The position numbers and the translations under genes were made by a program. The notes beneath the pieces were generated by a model. That model saw nothing but the letters and a program-made list of their open reading frames with translations. It searched no databases and was not told where the DNA came from. Below, piece by piece: positions 44,015 through 52,948 of a stretch of DNA of 64,000 nucleotides. The stretch's first letter is position 1. Each line of letters begins with the position of its first letter. The stretch is from Chryseobacterium oleae (GTDB taxonomy: Bacteria; Bacteroidota; Bacteroidia; Flavobacteriales; Weeksellaceae): the NCBI RefSeq assembly GCF_900115055.1, contig NZ_FOVD01000002.1, forward strand, positions 496,001 through 560,000, given 5' to 3'.

Positions 44015-45064
44015 TTATTCACTTTTAATCTTCTGTTTTATAATGAGCTGGTCTGACTTCGGAAACTGATCAACAATATCATCACCTACACCAAAATTAC
44101 CTTTTAAAATATCCTTCGGATTTCCACTGATCCAGCTGCTTAGGTCAATCGCTTCGTAAAGACCGTTATTAAATCCTAACAGAACAATCAGTTTTTCAGA
44201 TCCTATGTTTTTGATGTAGTGTCCGGCTCCCATCGGAACATAGCCTACGTCGCCTTTTTCAAACTCATCTTTTACAAACTGCTCTTCAGCCAGGAATACA
44301 CCCATTTCTGCACGCCCCTGAATATAATACTGCCATTCATCTGCATTCGGATGCCAATGCATTTCTCTCAGGCCGCCGGGTTCTATCTCGAAAATACTAC
44401 CTGTAATTGTCTTTGCAATAGGGAACTCTTTCTGGGTAACCACTTTTTGCAAACCTCCGCCCGGAACCGTAATCGGCTGTTGGGCCCCGAGAGGATAGCG
44501 ATGGGTGGATACCAATGAAATTTCACCTCTTGCCGTAGAAAGCCCCGATCGGATGTCGGGAAGCTCACATTGGGCGAAATAGGCTTCACCCTGATATAGC
44601 TTTCTAACCTCTTCTTCAGTAATCCCAAGATTCTGTGCCGCAATGTCTGCAGGAACACTTGAAATAAAATCTGTAATGCTGAACGTATGATCTTCGGAAA
44701 AATCCCCGTTGTCAAATATCAGAATGAAATGACAGCTTTCATTACTGATGCACTGCAAAACATGACCAAACCCCCTGGGAAAATACCAGACATCTCCCGG
44801 ATTGAAAATATCAACAGAAACATGGCCCTCCGGATCAATCACCGTGGTTCTCATTTGTCCTTCCAGTACATAACCCCATTCCGCAGCATTGGCATGCCAG
44901 TGAAGTTCGCGGATGGCTCCCGGATCCAGATGCATACTCACTCCTGCCAGATTTGGTGAAGCTTCAAATTCCTTTACGGAAACACCTCTCGCGATCCCAC
45001 CGGGTCCTAATCTGGGTTCCTTTTTTTCCAGTTCATATTTAAAATGGGGAAGCGTCTTATCCAT
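44015..45064 (-). CDS. Bicupin, oxalate decarboxylase-like
   Basis: 349 aa, two cupin domains. Each carries a full manganese site: H55, H57, E62, H101 in the first and H236, H238, E243, H282 in the second. The order and the flanking GAIRELHWH and GGLREMHWH match bacterial oxalate decarboxylases (oxalate to formate and CO2, EC 4.1.1.2). The active-site lid, SENST in Bacillus OxdC, reads S123-E-D-H-T127, so the key lid Glu is kept but two residues differ. No signal peptide: cytoplasmic. Monocistronic. Related bicupins with other substrates cannot be excluded. Confidence 0.85.
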   Translation of the reverse strand: MDKTLPHFKYELEKKEPRLGPGGIARGVSVKEFEASPNLAGVSMHLDPGAIRELHWHANAAEWGYVLEGQMRTTVIDPEGHVSVDIFNPGDVWYFPRGFGHVLQCISNESCHFILIFDNGDFSEDHTFSITDFISSVPADIAAQNLGITEEEVRKLYQGEAYFAQCELPDIRSGLSTARGEISLVSTHRYPLGAQQPITVPGGGLQKVVTQKEFPIAKTITGSIFEIEPGGLREMHWHPNADEWQYYIQGRAEMGVFLAEEQFVKDEFEKGDVGYVPMGAGHYIKNIGSEKLIVLLGFNNGLYEAIDLSSWISGNPKDILKGNFGVGDDIVDQFPKSDQLIIKQKIKSE

Positions 45065-45143
45065 GGATTATTATGCTTGTCTTAATAAATATAAATATAG
45101 GAAGAAGTAATGGTTTTAAATTTTTGTATTCATTAAAATAATA

Positions 45144-45169
45144 TTAAAAAATCCATCTTTCGATGGATT
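45144..45169 (-). terminator. Terminator of the DUF4349 gene
   Basis: Minus strand stem AATCCATC/GATGGATT, loop GAAA, T6 tract, 5 nt after the stop. Confidence 0.85.
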
Positions 45170-45174
45170 CTGTT

Positions 45175-46131
45175 TTATTGAGGATGGTCGTCGGTTGTTT
45201 TTTTGTTTTTCTTCTTATAAAAATAGTATCCTATTCCACCGATAACGAATAATGGCCACAGGGGAAGAATGAAAAGAAAGGCAGATGTGATGACTCCCCA
45301 GCCGGATGAAATGGCTGCCAGTGATTTCCCACCGAAAGTTTTAGGTTCTTTTTCAATATCCGATTTGTCGCTCAGGGTTACCGTTATCGTACATAGGGTA
45401 TTGTCTGCATAGTTATTTCCGGTAACCTGTATATTTTTGGTTTCTATATCACCAATGTTGCTCAGGTCATTCATTAAGGTGTCAAAATTTCGGATTGGCA
45501 CTTTAATATCCATATAATATACCCTTTGCGTATTTTCTGTGTAAGAAGATTCCCTTCTGACAGGCTCTGCAGTAATATAGGCAAGCTCTTCACCTTTTAC
45601 GTACCCGTTATTTCTCAGGGTCTCTTCTCTTACCAATTCTTTTACGGTATCAGCATTGTCTGCCTTTACAGAGAGCACTCCGGTTTTTACCATTCTATTT
45701 TTCGCATTGAGCTCGTAGCTGTCGTTTTTCAGCTGGTCTTTGTATACGATTTTGGTTTCTTTGATAACTTTCGGGGCCGGAACATTCACAACGATCTTTT
45801 CAGTTTTTTTCTCTGCAGAATCTTTTTTCTCAATTTTCGATTCCAGTTTGGTAGAGGTAATTTTATCAGACAGAGAGTCTACCATTTTCGAAGTATGTTC
45901 TATTTTCTGCTGAATTTCACCTTTCGCATCTTCAAAATCTTTTATTCTGATACTCGCAGAATCGAGAGCTTTATCCGCAGCATTGCTCATAGAATTAACG
46001 GTTTCGCTCACTGCCGCAGCTGTACTGTCTGCTGCATGTAATGTATCTTCTATCTTGGATTGGGTACCTTCTGCCTTTTTACACATTATAAAAGTGCTGG
46101 ATATCGCCACGAGTAATATGAACTTTTTCAT
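45175..46131 (-). CDS. DUF4349 lipoprotein with C-terminal membrane anchor
   Basis: 318 aa. Lipoprotein signal ending at Cys17 (TFIMC), a Ser/Asp/Lys-rich helical region to about 130, the DUF4349 domain (about 140-255; TGVLSVKADNADTVKELV, RVYYMDIKVPIRNFDTLMNDL, GDIETKNIQVTG), and a C-terminal hydrophobic pair of segments (about 270-305) ending in Lys-rich residues. The coiled stretch plus double-anchored layout is usual for DUF4349 proteins, whose role is unknown; a cell-envelope function is inferred. Confidence 0.82.
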   Translation of the reverse strand: MKKFILLVAISSTFIMCKKAEGTQSKIEDTLHAADSTAAAVSETVNSMSNAADKALDSASIRIKDFEDAKGEIQQKIEHTSKMVDSLSDKITSTKLESKIEKKDSAEKKTEKIVVNVPAPKVIKETKIVYKDQLKNDSYELNAKNRMVKTGVLSVKADNADTVKELVREETLRNNGYVKGEELAYITAEPVRRESSYTENTQRVYYMDIKVPIRNFDTLMNDLSNIGDIETKNIQVTGNNYADNTLCTITVTLSDKSDIEKEPKTFGGKSLAAISSGWGVITSAFLFILPLWPLFVIGGIGYYFYKKKNKKTTDDHPQ

Positions 46132-46380
46132 AACATTATTTTTTTTGATGAAGTAAAATTAGCAGTGAACGGAGCCAAACTTTTGTAAATGGAAAGTATT
46201 GTCCTGGTAAAGTTGTAATTAACTTGTTATCAGTATTTTGTTTTTATTTTACAAAAGATTTACAAGGGATTTGCCGATGAAATAGTGTGTGTTTTCAAGC
46301 AGAAATAAAAGAATCCATAGGAAATTTCCATGGATGGTGTGCTTTTTAAATGTTGAGGAGATTATTCCGTTGCCAAGTTT

Positions 46381-46421
46381 TCATATTTATATTTTGCAGG
46401 GAAACGCTGCTTCAGTCTTGC
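46381..46421 (-). pseudogene. 41-bp duplicated fragment of prfC
   Basis: Matches prfC positions 49596-49636 at 38 of 41 bases, same orientation. The fragment still reads ARLKQRFPAKYKYE on the minus strand against ARLKQRFLARDKYD in release factor 3. Sequence similarity ends sharply on both sides. Confidence 0.7.
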
Positions 46422-46553
46422 TTTGTTATTTAAATTATTAGTTATTTTAAAGTATTTATATGATTTTAATAATTCATTATTGTGTTTTTTGGTTAATTTA
46501 ACAGTTATTTGATAGTTTTTTAAAAAATATTTATAATTTACATTTTGAATTTT

Positions 46554-46561
46554 TACATTTG
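46554..46561 (+). promoter_or_regulatory. -7 box of the lipoprotein/metalloprotease unit
   Basis: TACATTTG, exact consensus, final G 19 nt before the ATG at 46580; no TTG at -33. Confidence 0.5.
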
Positions 46562-46579
46562 TGTTTTAATATTTTAATA

Positions 46580-47074
46580 ATGAAAAGATTATTTTTGTTG
46601 AGCTTTTTACTGCTTTTGTTTGGATTCGGAGGAGGATTAGGCTGTACAAATGTTTCTGCTTCAAAAAATAGTGTTAAAACAGAATCAGTCATGAGTAGAA
46701 ATAATACTGAAATTATATTTTCAGAAGTACGAAGACTGAATAAAGATATACCATTAAAAGAGTACACCATTGTACAATCTTTTGAGGAAACCATGAAATT
46801 ATACCGTTTAATGGAAGATAAGAGATTTTCCCGGTCAGCACCAATTCCTACATTAGATGAAAATGAGTTTCTGCTGGTACTGAAACCCAAATTGAAAACA
46901 CAGCCATACGGAGATATTGAAATAGAGAAGATAGAAGAAGTGAAATCTGTTTTACATGTTTATTACAAAGAAATTAATAACGAAGAATATCAATTGAACA
47001 AAGAAAAGAATCCCATACTGATTCTTAAAATAGAAGGGAAAATTCCTTCAAGTGTTAAGCTAATAACCTCTTAA
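46580..47074 (+). CDS. PrcB-like lipoprotein, putative protease partner
   Basis: 164 aa from the ATG at 46580; a TTG 21 nt upstream overlaps the -7 box and is rejected. Lipoprotein signal with Gly-rich lipobox ending at Cys22 (GGLGC). The C-terminal half (about 90-164: ENEFLLVLKP, YGDIEIEKIEEVKSVLHVYYKEIN, NPILILKIEGKIPSSVKLI) follows the strand order of the PrcB C-terminal domain, a family named from the dentilisin protease complex of Treponema; the match is by pattern only. It lies 24 nt before a secreted metzincin protease gene without a terminator, so an inhibitor or chaperone role for that protease is inferred. Confidence 0.65.
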   Translation: MKRLFLLSFLLLLFGFGGGLGCTNVSASKNSVKTESVMSRNNTEIIFSEVRRLNKDIPLKEYTIVQSFEETMKLYRLMEDKRFSRSAPIPTLDENEFLLVLKPKLKTQPYGDIEIEKIEEVKSVLHVYYKEINNEEYQLNKEKNPILILKIEGKIPSSVKLITS

Positions 47075-47098
47075 TTTAAATTAAAAAAAAATAAATAG

Positions 47099-49423
47099 AT
47101 GAGAAAAAAATTACTGGTTTTGGGAACCTTACTCATGTTTTCAGCAGTGGGGTTTGCTCAAAAAAATTATTGGAAAAAATCTGACTCGAAAATCAACAGT
47201 GAAATTCGTGAAAGTAATGTAAAGATTACTGATTTCACTTTGTTTAAACTTAATGTCAGTGAGATTCAAAATCAACTTAAAAATTTGCCGGACAGTGACC
47301 TGCATTTGTCCCGAAAAGGAGTACTCTTGAATTTTCCAAACCTTGAAGGAGGTTTCGATACCTATGAGGTTTTCGAATCATCAACGATGCATCCCGACCT
47401 TCAGAACAGATATTCAGAGATCCGTTCTTATACTGGCTTCAAAAAAGGTGACCAGTCAGCAGTTTTAAAGTTTACCATAGATCCTTATTTTGGATTTAAC
47501 GGGATGATCAGAAATAATCAGGGAATTTATTATATCGATCCCTATACAAAAGATAATAACGTTTATAAACTTTATGACAGAAAAAAAGCTTCATCTCCTA
47601 ATCAGTTTGAATGTCTTTTTGATGGAAATAGTGAACTGAATGAATCAGCTCTACATGTTCAGAAAACAGTTATTGACGGATTACTTCGAAAGTACAGGCT
47701 GGCTATTACAACCACAACAGAATATACTGCTTATATTGCAGGACAAGCCGGTGTAGGTTCTGGAACTGATGCTCAGAAAAAAACGGCAGTTCTTGCAGCT
47801 GTTAACCTGGCTGTAACAAGACTAAATGAAGTTTTTGAAAAAGATATCTCCGTAAGATTACAGCTTATTCCCAATACAGATTCTTTATTCTTTATCAGTA
47901 CAGATACTTTTAATACCCTGGATGCCGGCCAGATGTTAAATGAAAATATTACGGTTACCAATACTGTTATTGGTGCTGCCAACTACGATATCGGACACCT
48001 GTTCTTTCAGGCAAACGCAGGAAATGATAATGGTTTAGCCGCTACTCCTTCAATTTGCGGAAATAGTAAGGCGGGTGGAGTTACAGGTTCTGCAATTCCG
48101 GTAGGAGATCCTTTTGTAATAGATTATGTAGCCCATGAAATGGGGCATCAGTTTGGTGCCAACCATACGCAGAACAATGGCTGTAACAGAAATACCCCTA
48201 CATCCATAGAGCCGGGAAGTGCCAGCTCTATTATGGGATATGCAGGTATTTGTGCTCCCAATGTACAACCGCATAGTGACGCTTATTTTCATGCAGTAAG
48301 TATTGCAGAAATGTATACCAGGTTAACTTCAGGGACAACTTCCAACTGCGGTGTTAAAACGCCTATTGCCAATGCAGAGCCTATTGCCAATGCCGGCTTA
48401 GACAGAAGCATACCGAAGAGTACACCGTTTTTGTTAACAGCAACTGCTACAGATGCAGATAATGACGCGCTTACCTATACCTGGGAACAAACTGATTTTG
48501 GGGTTGCGGCTCAACCGCCTCAACCGACCAATGCAGTGGGACCTCTTTTCAGGTCTGTAATGCCTACGTCATCACCTTCAAGATACTTTCCGAGACTTTC
48601 AACCATTGTTTCAGGCTATAACCCTGCCATTGTAACTCCTACAGATGTGAGAGCATGGGAGAAGCTTGCCTCCACAGGAAGAGATCTTAATTTTTCAGTT
48701 CTTGTAAGAGATAATAATCCTCTTGGAGGACAGACAGGACGTGATAATGTGAAACTTACCGTTGTAAATGCTGCGGGACCTTTCGTGGTTACTTCACAAA
48801 ACACTGCAGGAGTTGTTTGGACTCAGGGGCAGTCATACGCCATTACATGGGATGTTGCCAATACGACAGCTGCGCCTGTAAGTACACCTAATGTAACAAT
48901 CCTGTTGTCAAAAGACGGTGGTCTTACTTTCCCAACGGTTTTGGTAGCAAGTACTCCTAACAGTGGTACTTATAATTATACCGTTCCGGCTGGTCTGGGA
49001 ACGATTTCGAACAATGCCAGAATTATGGTGAAAGCTGTGGATAATGTATTTTTAAATGTTAATTCACAAAATTTTACAATTAATTCAGCCGTGATAGTAG
49101 ATCCAGGTCCAAATCCGGGGAATCCAGTAATAACCCCTACAAGAATTTACCAGGGGCTGATGATATATCCTGTACCTTCCAACGATGGTTATGTTTATAT
49201 TAAAGCAGATTTCCCTAGACAGGTTCCTTTACGTCCTTATGTTATTTCTTACGAAATATTTTCAATGGATGGAAAACTGGTTGTTCCTAAAAAGACTAAA
49301 TATATATTTGACAACGATCTGGAACAGATTAACTTAAAACATTTACCTACCGAATCCTATATGATTCATGTTAAGGTAGATGGAGAAAAAATTGTTAAGA
49401 AATTAATGATGGTACCGAAGTAA
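47099..49423 (+). CDS. Secreted reprolysin-type (M12B-like) zinc metalloprotease with T9SS-like C-terminus
   Basis: 774 aa. Signal peptide 1-20 (GFAQ), an N-terminal propeptide region to about 190, then a metzincin catalytic domain with the extended zinc site H346-E-M-G-H350-Q-F-G-A-N-H356 and a Met-turn SIMGYAG near 378. PKD/Ig-like domains follow (about 430-660) and the final 85 residues (YPVPSNDGYVYIKADFP ... VDGEKIVKKLMMVPK) resemble a divergent T9SS type-A signal. An extracellular or surface endopeptidase is expected. It is second in a two-gene unit after the PrcB-like lipoprotein. Confidence 0.88.
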   Translation: MRKKLLVLGTLLMFSAVGFAQKNYWKKSDSKINSEIRESNVKITDFTLFKLNVSEIQNQLKNLPDSDLHLSRKGVLLNFPNLEGGFDTYEVFESSTMHPDLQNRYSEIRSYTGFKKGDQSAVLKFTIDPYFGFNGMIRNNQGIYYIDPYTKDNNVYKLYDRKKASSPNQFECLFDGNSELNESALHVQKTVIDGLLRKYRLAITTTTEYTAYIAGQAGVGSGTDAQKKTAVLAAVNLAVTRLNEVFEKDISVRLQLIPNTDSLFFISTDTFNTLDAGQMLNENITVTNTVIGAANYDIGHLFFQANAGNDNGLAATPSICGNSKAGGVTGSAIPVGDPFVIDYVAHEMGHQFGANHTQNNGCNRNTPTSIEPGSASSIMGYAGICAPNVQPHSDAYFHAVSIAEMYTRLTSGTTSNCGVKTPIANAEPIANAGLDRSIPKSTPFLLTATATDADNDALTYTWEQTDFGVAAQPPQPTNAVGPLFRSVMPTSSPSRYFPRLSTIVSGYNPAIVTPTDVRAWEKLASTGRDLNFSVLVRDNNPLGGQTGRDNVKLTVVNAAGPFVVTSQNTAGVVWTQGQSYAITWDVANTTAAPVSTPNVTILLSKDGGLTFPTVLVASTPNSGTYNYTVPAGLGTISNNARIMVKAVDNVFLNVNSQNFTINSAVIVDPGPNPGNPVITPTRIYQGLMIYPVPSNDGYVYIKADFPRQVPLRPYVISYEIFSMDGKLVVPKKTKYIFDNDLEQINLKHLPTESYMIHVKVDGEKIVKKLMMVPK

Positions 49424-49447
49424 ATTATTCCAATAAATTCAATAAAA

Positions 49448-49475
49448 AAACCGTTCATAGGAACGGTTTTTTGTT
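49448..49475. terminator. Bidirectional terminator between the metalloprotease gene and prfC
   Basis: Perfect 9-bp stem AAACCGTTC/GAACGGTTT, loop ATAG, with T runs readable on both strands; shared by the convergent genes. Confidence 0.88.
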
Positions 49476-49492
49476 TTTTATGGGATTTAATA

Positions 49493-51088
49493 TTACTCAT
49501 TATTAAACTCACTGATGAAATGCAGTTTCACATTCGGGAATTTCTCCTGTGTCATATGTATTGTAAATGAAGAATCTGCCAGGAATACCAGCTGATCATA
49601 TTTATCTCTTGCAAGGAAACGCTGCTTCAGTCTTGCAAACTCTTTAAATTCCTCAGATTTCTCATCAGCTTCCACCCAACATGCTTTGTGCATGGAAAGA
49701 GGTTCGTAGGTACATTTTGCACCATATTCATGCTCAAGACGGTACTGGATAACTTCATACTGAAGGGCACCTACCGTTCCAATGATCTTTCTGTTGTTCA
49801 TTTCAAGGGTAAATAACTGGGCAACCCCTTCATCCATCAGCTGATCAATACCTTTGGCCAGTTGTTTAGCTTTAAGCGGATCATTGTTGTTGATATAACG
49901 GAAATGTTCCGGAGAGAAGCTTGGAACTCCTTTGAAGCTCAGTTTTTCACCTCCTGTCAGCGTATCACCGATTCTGAAACTTCCGGTATCGTGAAGACCT
50001 ACAATATCTCCAGGGAAACTTTCGTCTACAACCTCTTTCTTATCAGCGAAGAATGCGTTCGGGGAAGAGAACTTCATTTTTTTGCCTTCTCTAACCAGTA
50101 GATAATTTTCATTTCTTTTGAATGTTCCCGAAACAATTTTCACAAAGGCCAGACGGTCTCTGTGCTTCGGATCCATATTCGCATGGATCTTGAAAACGAA
50201 TCCTGTAAAAGTACTTTCTTCAGGCTTCACAAGACGTGTGTCACTTTCTTTAGGCTGAGGCATCGGTGCGATTTCAATGAAAGCATCCAGTAGCTCACGT
50301 ACCCCGAAGTTATTCAAAGCAGAACCAAAGAATACAGGCTGAAGATCACCCGCCATATAATCCTCACGGCTGAATTCAGGATACACAGACTGTACAAGCT
50401 CCAATTCATCTCTTAAGTTTTGAGCCGCTTTTTCTCCAATCACTTCGTCAATTGAAGGATCATTGATATCGTCAAACTTAATCGTTTCACCTACTTTCTG
50501 TTTTTTCTCTTCAAGGAATAACTGAATATTGTTTTCCCAGATGTTATAAATTCCCTGGAAGTCACTTCCCATCCCGATCGGAATAGATAACGGAACGACT
50601 CTTAATCCTAATTTCTGCTCTACTTCATCCAAAAGATCAAAAGCGTCCTTACCTTCACGGTCAAGCTTATTAATAAAAACAAGCATCGGGATGTTTCTCA
50701 TTCTGCAGACCTTCACCAATTTTTCAGTCTGTTCCTCAACCCCTTTTGCAACGTCGATCACAACGATTACGGAATCTACGGCAGTTAAAGTTCTGTAGGT
50801 ATCTTCAGCGAAATCCTTGTGACCCGGTGTATCCAGGATGTTTATTTTATGGTCTTTATATTCAAATGCCAATACGGAAGTCGCTACAGAGATCCCTCTC
50901 TGTCTTTCGATTTCCATAAAGTCGGAGGTAGCTCCTTTTTTTATTTTGTTGGACTTTACCGCACCGGCTTCCTGAATAGCCCCCCCGAAAAGAAGTAATT
51001 TTTCAGTAAGGGTTGTTTTTCCGGCATCCGGGTGGGAAATGATCCCGAAAGTCTTTCTTTTTTGTATTTCTTTGATTAAGTCTGACAT
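49493..51088 (-). CDS. prfC: Peptide chain release factor 3
   Basis: 531 aa from the ATG at 51088; an in-frame ATG 48 nt upstream would add 16 residues not expected for the family. Translational GTPase: G1 SHPDAGKTTL, switch region GATSDFMEIERQRGISV, G3 DTPGH, G4 NKLD, then RF3-specific domains II and III (FEKGD-type region, RARFLARD-type helix near the C-terminus). It releases RF1/RF2 from the ribosome after termination. The last 144 nt contain the segment that is duplicated at 46381-46421. Confidence 0.97.
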   Translation of the reverse strand: MSDLIKEIQKRKTFGIISHPDAGKTTLTEKLLLFGGAIQEAGAVKSNKIKKGATSDFMEIERQRGISVATSVLAFEYKDHKINILDTPGHKDFAEDTYRTLTAVDSVIVVIDVAKGVEEQTEKLVKVCRMRNIPMLVFINKLDREGKDAFDLLDEVEQKLGLRVVPLSIPIGMGSDFQGIYNIWENNIQLFLEEKKQKVGETIKFDDINDPSIDEVIGEKAAQNLRDELELVQSVYPEFSREDYMAGDLQPVFFGSALNNFGVRELLDAFIEIAPMPQPKESDTRLVKPEESTFTGFVFKIHANMDPKHRDRLAFVKIVSGTFKRNENYLLVREGKKMKFSSPNAFFADKKEVVDESFPGDIVGLHDTGSFRIGDTLTGGEKLSFKGVPSFSPEHFRYINNNDPLKAKQLAKGIDQLMDEGVAQLFTLEMNNRKIIGTVGALQYEVIQYRLEHEYGAKCTYEPLSMHKACWVEADEKSEEFKEFARLKQRFLARDKYDQLVFLADSSFTIHMTQEKFPNVKLHFISEFNNE

Positions 51089-51260
51089 AGTGTATTTTGA
51101 AGTTGCAAAAATCGGGATTTTTTGCGAGGTTTTCAAATAATTTAGGCGAATAAATGGTTGGTAAGGTTGAATAGGGGCTTTATAGGTTGCGAGGGGGAGA
51201 GTTTTAAGGTATGAATGCTTAGTTAAGGCTTAAAGTTGAACATTAGTCTAAATTCTTTTT

Positions 51261-51953
51261 TTACGTAAAATAAAATACCAGCCAAAGGATAAGTCCACAG
51301 ATTAAAAAAGCTGCTAATATAACGAACAGAAGGATAAGTCCCTCACTTTTCCGATCTATTTTCCATGTTTCCGGATCAATGAAATAGCTATGAAAAACCT
51401 GAGGAGCAATTGTCAGGTCCGGTCGAAAAATACTGATTCCCTGCAGAAAACGAGCGTATAGTGTATAGCGGTCTTTGACGACATGGAGTGGAAGAGTCAT
51501 TTCAACATATAAAGAATTTGAAGCTCCTTTTTCAGATTTGGTAAAAACCTCGAGCAACGGTATAATCCCGCTATTCCTGGTATTGTGTGATGAGATGTCA
51601 AATTCTTTTCCGGAAGCAACAAGATCGGCATACAGTATTGTTTTTACAGTTTCATTTTTTGAATTACAATAAAGAATTCCGGTTTCATTAATGATAATTT
51701 TACTTGCTGTAAGATTTCTTTTGATGATATAATGCTTTACTGAAGGAATTAAAATGCCAAATCCTATAGGGAAACAGATTAATGCCGGAATAAGCATCAC
51801 CTCAATACCTCTTTTGTAAATTCCGTACGCGGGAAGAAGGATGAGAAAACCACAACCGAAAAGCAATACGCCATAAAGAAGTGTCTGAAGTATGAATGTC
51901 GGAAATATGTTGATTTTAGATTCTAAACTTTGGAAAGACTTTTCTGAGTTCAT
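51261..51953 (-). CDS. Membrane protein of unknown function
   Basis: 230 aa. Two N-terminal membrane segments (about 19-44 and 49-70), a soluble beta-rich centre of about 125 residues that looks like a PH-type domain (KIIINETGILYCNSKNETVKTILYADLVASG), and a C-terminal segment (about 203-229). No catalytic motif; family not recognised. Monocistronic between prfC and a CPBP protease gene. Confidence 0.7.
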   Translation of the reverse strand: MNSEKSFQSLESKINIFPTFILQTLLYGVLLFGCGFLILLPAYGIYKRGIEVMLIPALICFPIGFGILIPSVKHYIIKRNLTASKIIINETGILYCNSKNETVKTILYADLVASGKEFDISSHNTRNSGIIPLLEVFTKSEKGASNSLYVEMTLPLHVVKDRYTLYARFLQGISIFRPDLTIAPQVFHSYFIDPETWKIDRKSEGLILLFVILAAFLICGLILWLVFYFT

Positions 51954-52003
51954 TCTGGCTGTGATTGTGATGAATAGGCGAAAATAAGTATTTCCTTTTT
52001 TAG

Positions 52004-52034
52004 TTGCTTAGGGCTTTCAAAAAAATTATCTTTG
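52004..52034 (+). promoter_or_regulatory. Promoter of the CPBP protease gene
   Basis: TTG, 20 nt, TATCTTTG; final G 29 nt before the ATG. Confidence 0.6.
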
Positions 52035-52062
52035 TTTTCATAAATTTTTTACAGAGAAAAGC

Positions 52063-52893
52063 ATGGAAAATAGCAGTTATCCGAAGTTTACGTTCACATG
52101 GATCGGTGGGCTTGTCCTGGTGGCAGGATTATTCATAGGAACAATGGCTGTTACCTTTTTTGGAAGTTTCTGGAAAATTGCCTTCAGAGAAAACCTTGAA
52201 CTGAAAGACTGGTTTTTAATGCTGACGAATGCTGTTGGATTTTTGACGGCGATTGCTTTCTTTGATTTTTTCATTGTGAGGCCAAGCACAGGAAAAAAAC
52301 TGAATTTCAACTTTTCACCCACGAATTTTTATACCTACATCCTGATATTCCCTATGATGCTTGGGATGATGTTTATCTCAGAATTTATCACTTCACTGAT
52401 TCCTGTCACGGGACCGTTTTGGGGAAAGTATTATGAATATTTTGCCCAGCTGATGGAGCAACTGACCTTTGAACCCGTGATTATGATCATCATGACTGTG
52501 ATTATGGCTCCGATTTTTGAGGAAATTATTTTCAGGGGAATTATCCAGAAAGGATTAATGAATAAAGGAGTAGATCCTAAAAGAGCGATCTTTTATGCAT
52601 CCGTAATCTTCGGACTGATCCATGGAAATCCATGGCAGTTTGTAGGTGCGGTATTGCTGGGAGGTGTGTTAGGATTAGTCTATTATAAAACAAAATCCCT
52701 GTTGCTGCCCATGTTGCTGCACGGATTTAACAACCTGTGTTCTTCAATGCTGGTGACTTACACGAAAAGCGAAAGTTTTGCAGATGCTTTAAAAATTTCC
52801 GAATGGGTTATTTTAGCCGTTGGAATTGTTCTTTTTTCTTTATTCTACTACCTTTTTATGAAAAAGAATAAAGTGCATTACGCTGAAATTTAA
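52063..52893 (+). CDS. CPBP family intramembrane glutamic endopeptidase
   Basis: 276 aa, about seven membrane segments. The catalytic motif E153-E-I-I-F-R158 and the two His motifs FGLIHGNPWQF and LLHGFNN are those of the Abi/CPBP (Rce1-like) proteases, which cut within the membrane. Members act in peptide processing, self-immunity or stress; no bacteriocin gene is near. It heads a run of five + strand genes with small gaps, but is 55 nt from the next. Confidence 0.9.
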   Translation: MENSSYPKFTFTWIGGLVLVAGLFIGTMAVTFFGSFWKIAFRENLELKDWFLMLTNAVGFLTAIAFFDFFIVRPSTGKKLNFNFSPTNFYTYILIFPMMLGMMFISEFITSLIPVTGPFWGKYYEYFAQLMEQLTFEPVIMIIMTVIMAPIFEEIIFRGIIQKGLMNKGVDPKRAIFYASVIFGLIHGNPWQFVGAVLLGGVLGLVYYKTKSLLLPMLLHGFNNLCSSMLVTYTKSESFADALKISEWVILAVGIVLFSLFYYLFMKKNKVHYAEI

Positions 52894-52948
52894 GAATAAC
52901 AGGAGTAAATAAGCCGTAACAAAATACGGACAAACGAATTGAGCAAAA

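Larger units (their letters stand above)
46132..46579. other. Gene-free gap with a prfC fragment
   Basis: 448 bp between divergent lipoprotein genes. Apart from the 41-bp prfC-like piece at 46381-46421 and the -7 box at 46554-46561 it is AT-rich with no gene. A minus frame of about 66 codons runs through the prfC-like piece to a stop at 46362 but lacks a start codon. Confidence 0.5.

Noticed and set aside
46362..46570. Minus frame of about 66 codons ending at 46362
   Set aside because: No start codon; only the prfC-like piece resembles protein, the rest is AT-rich chance sequence.
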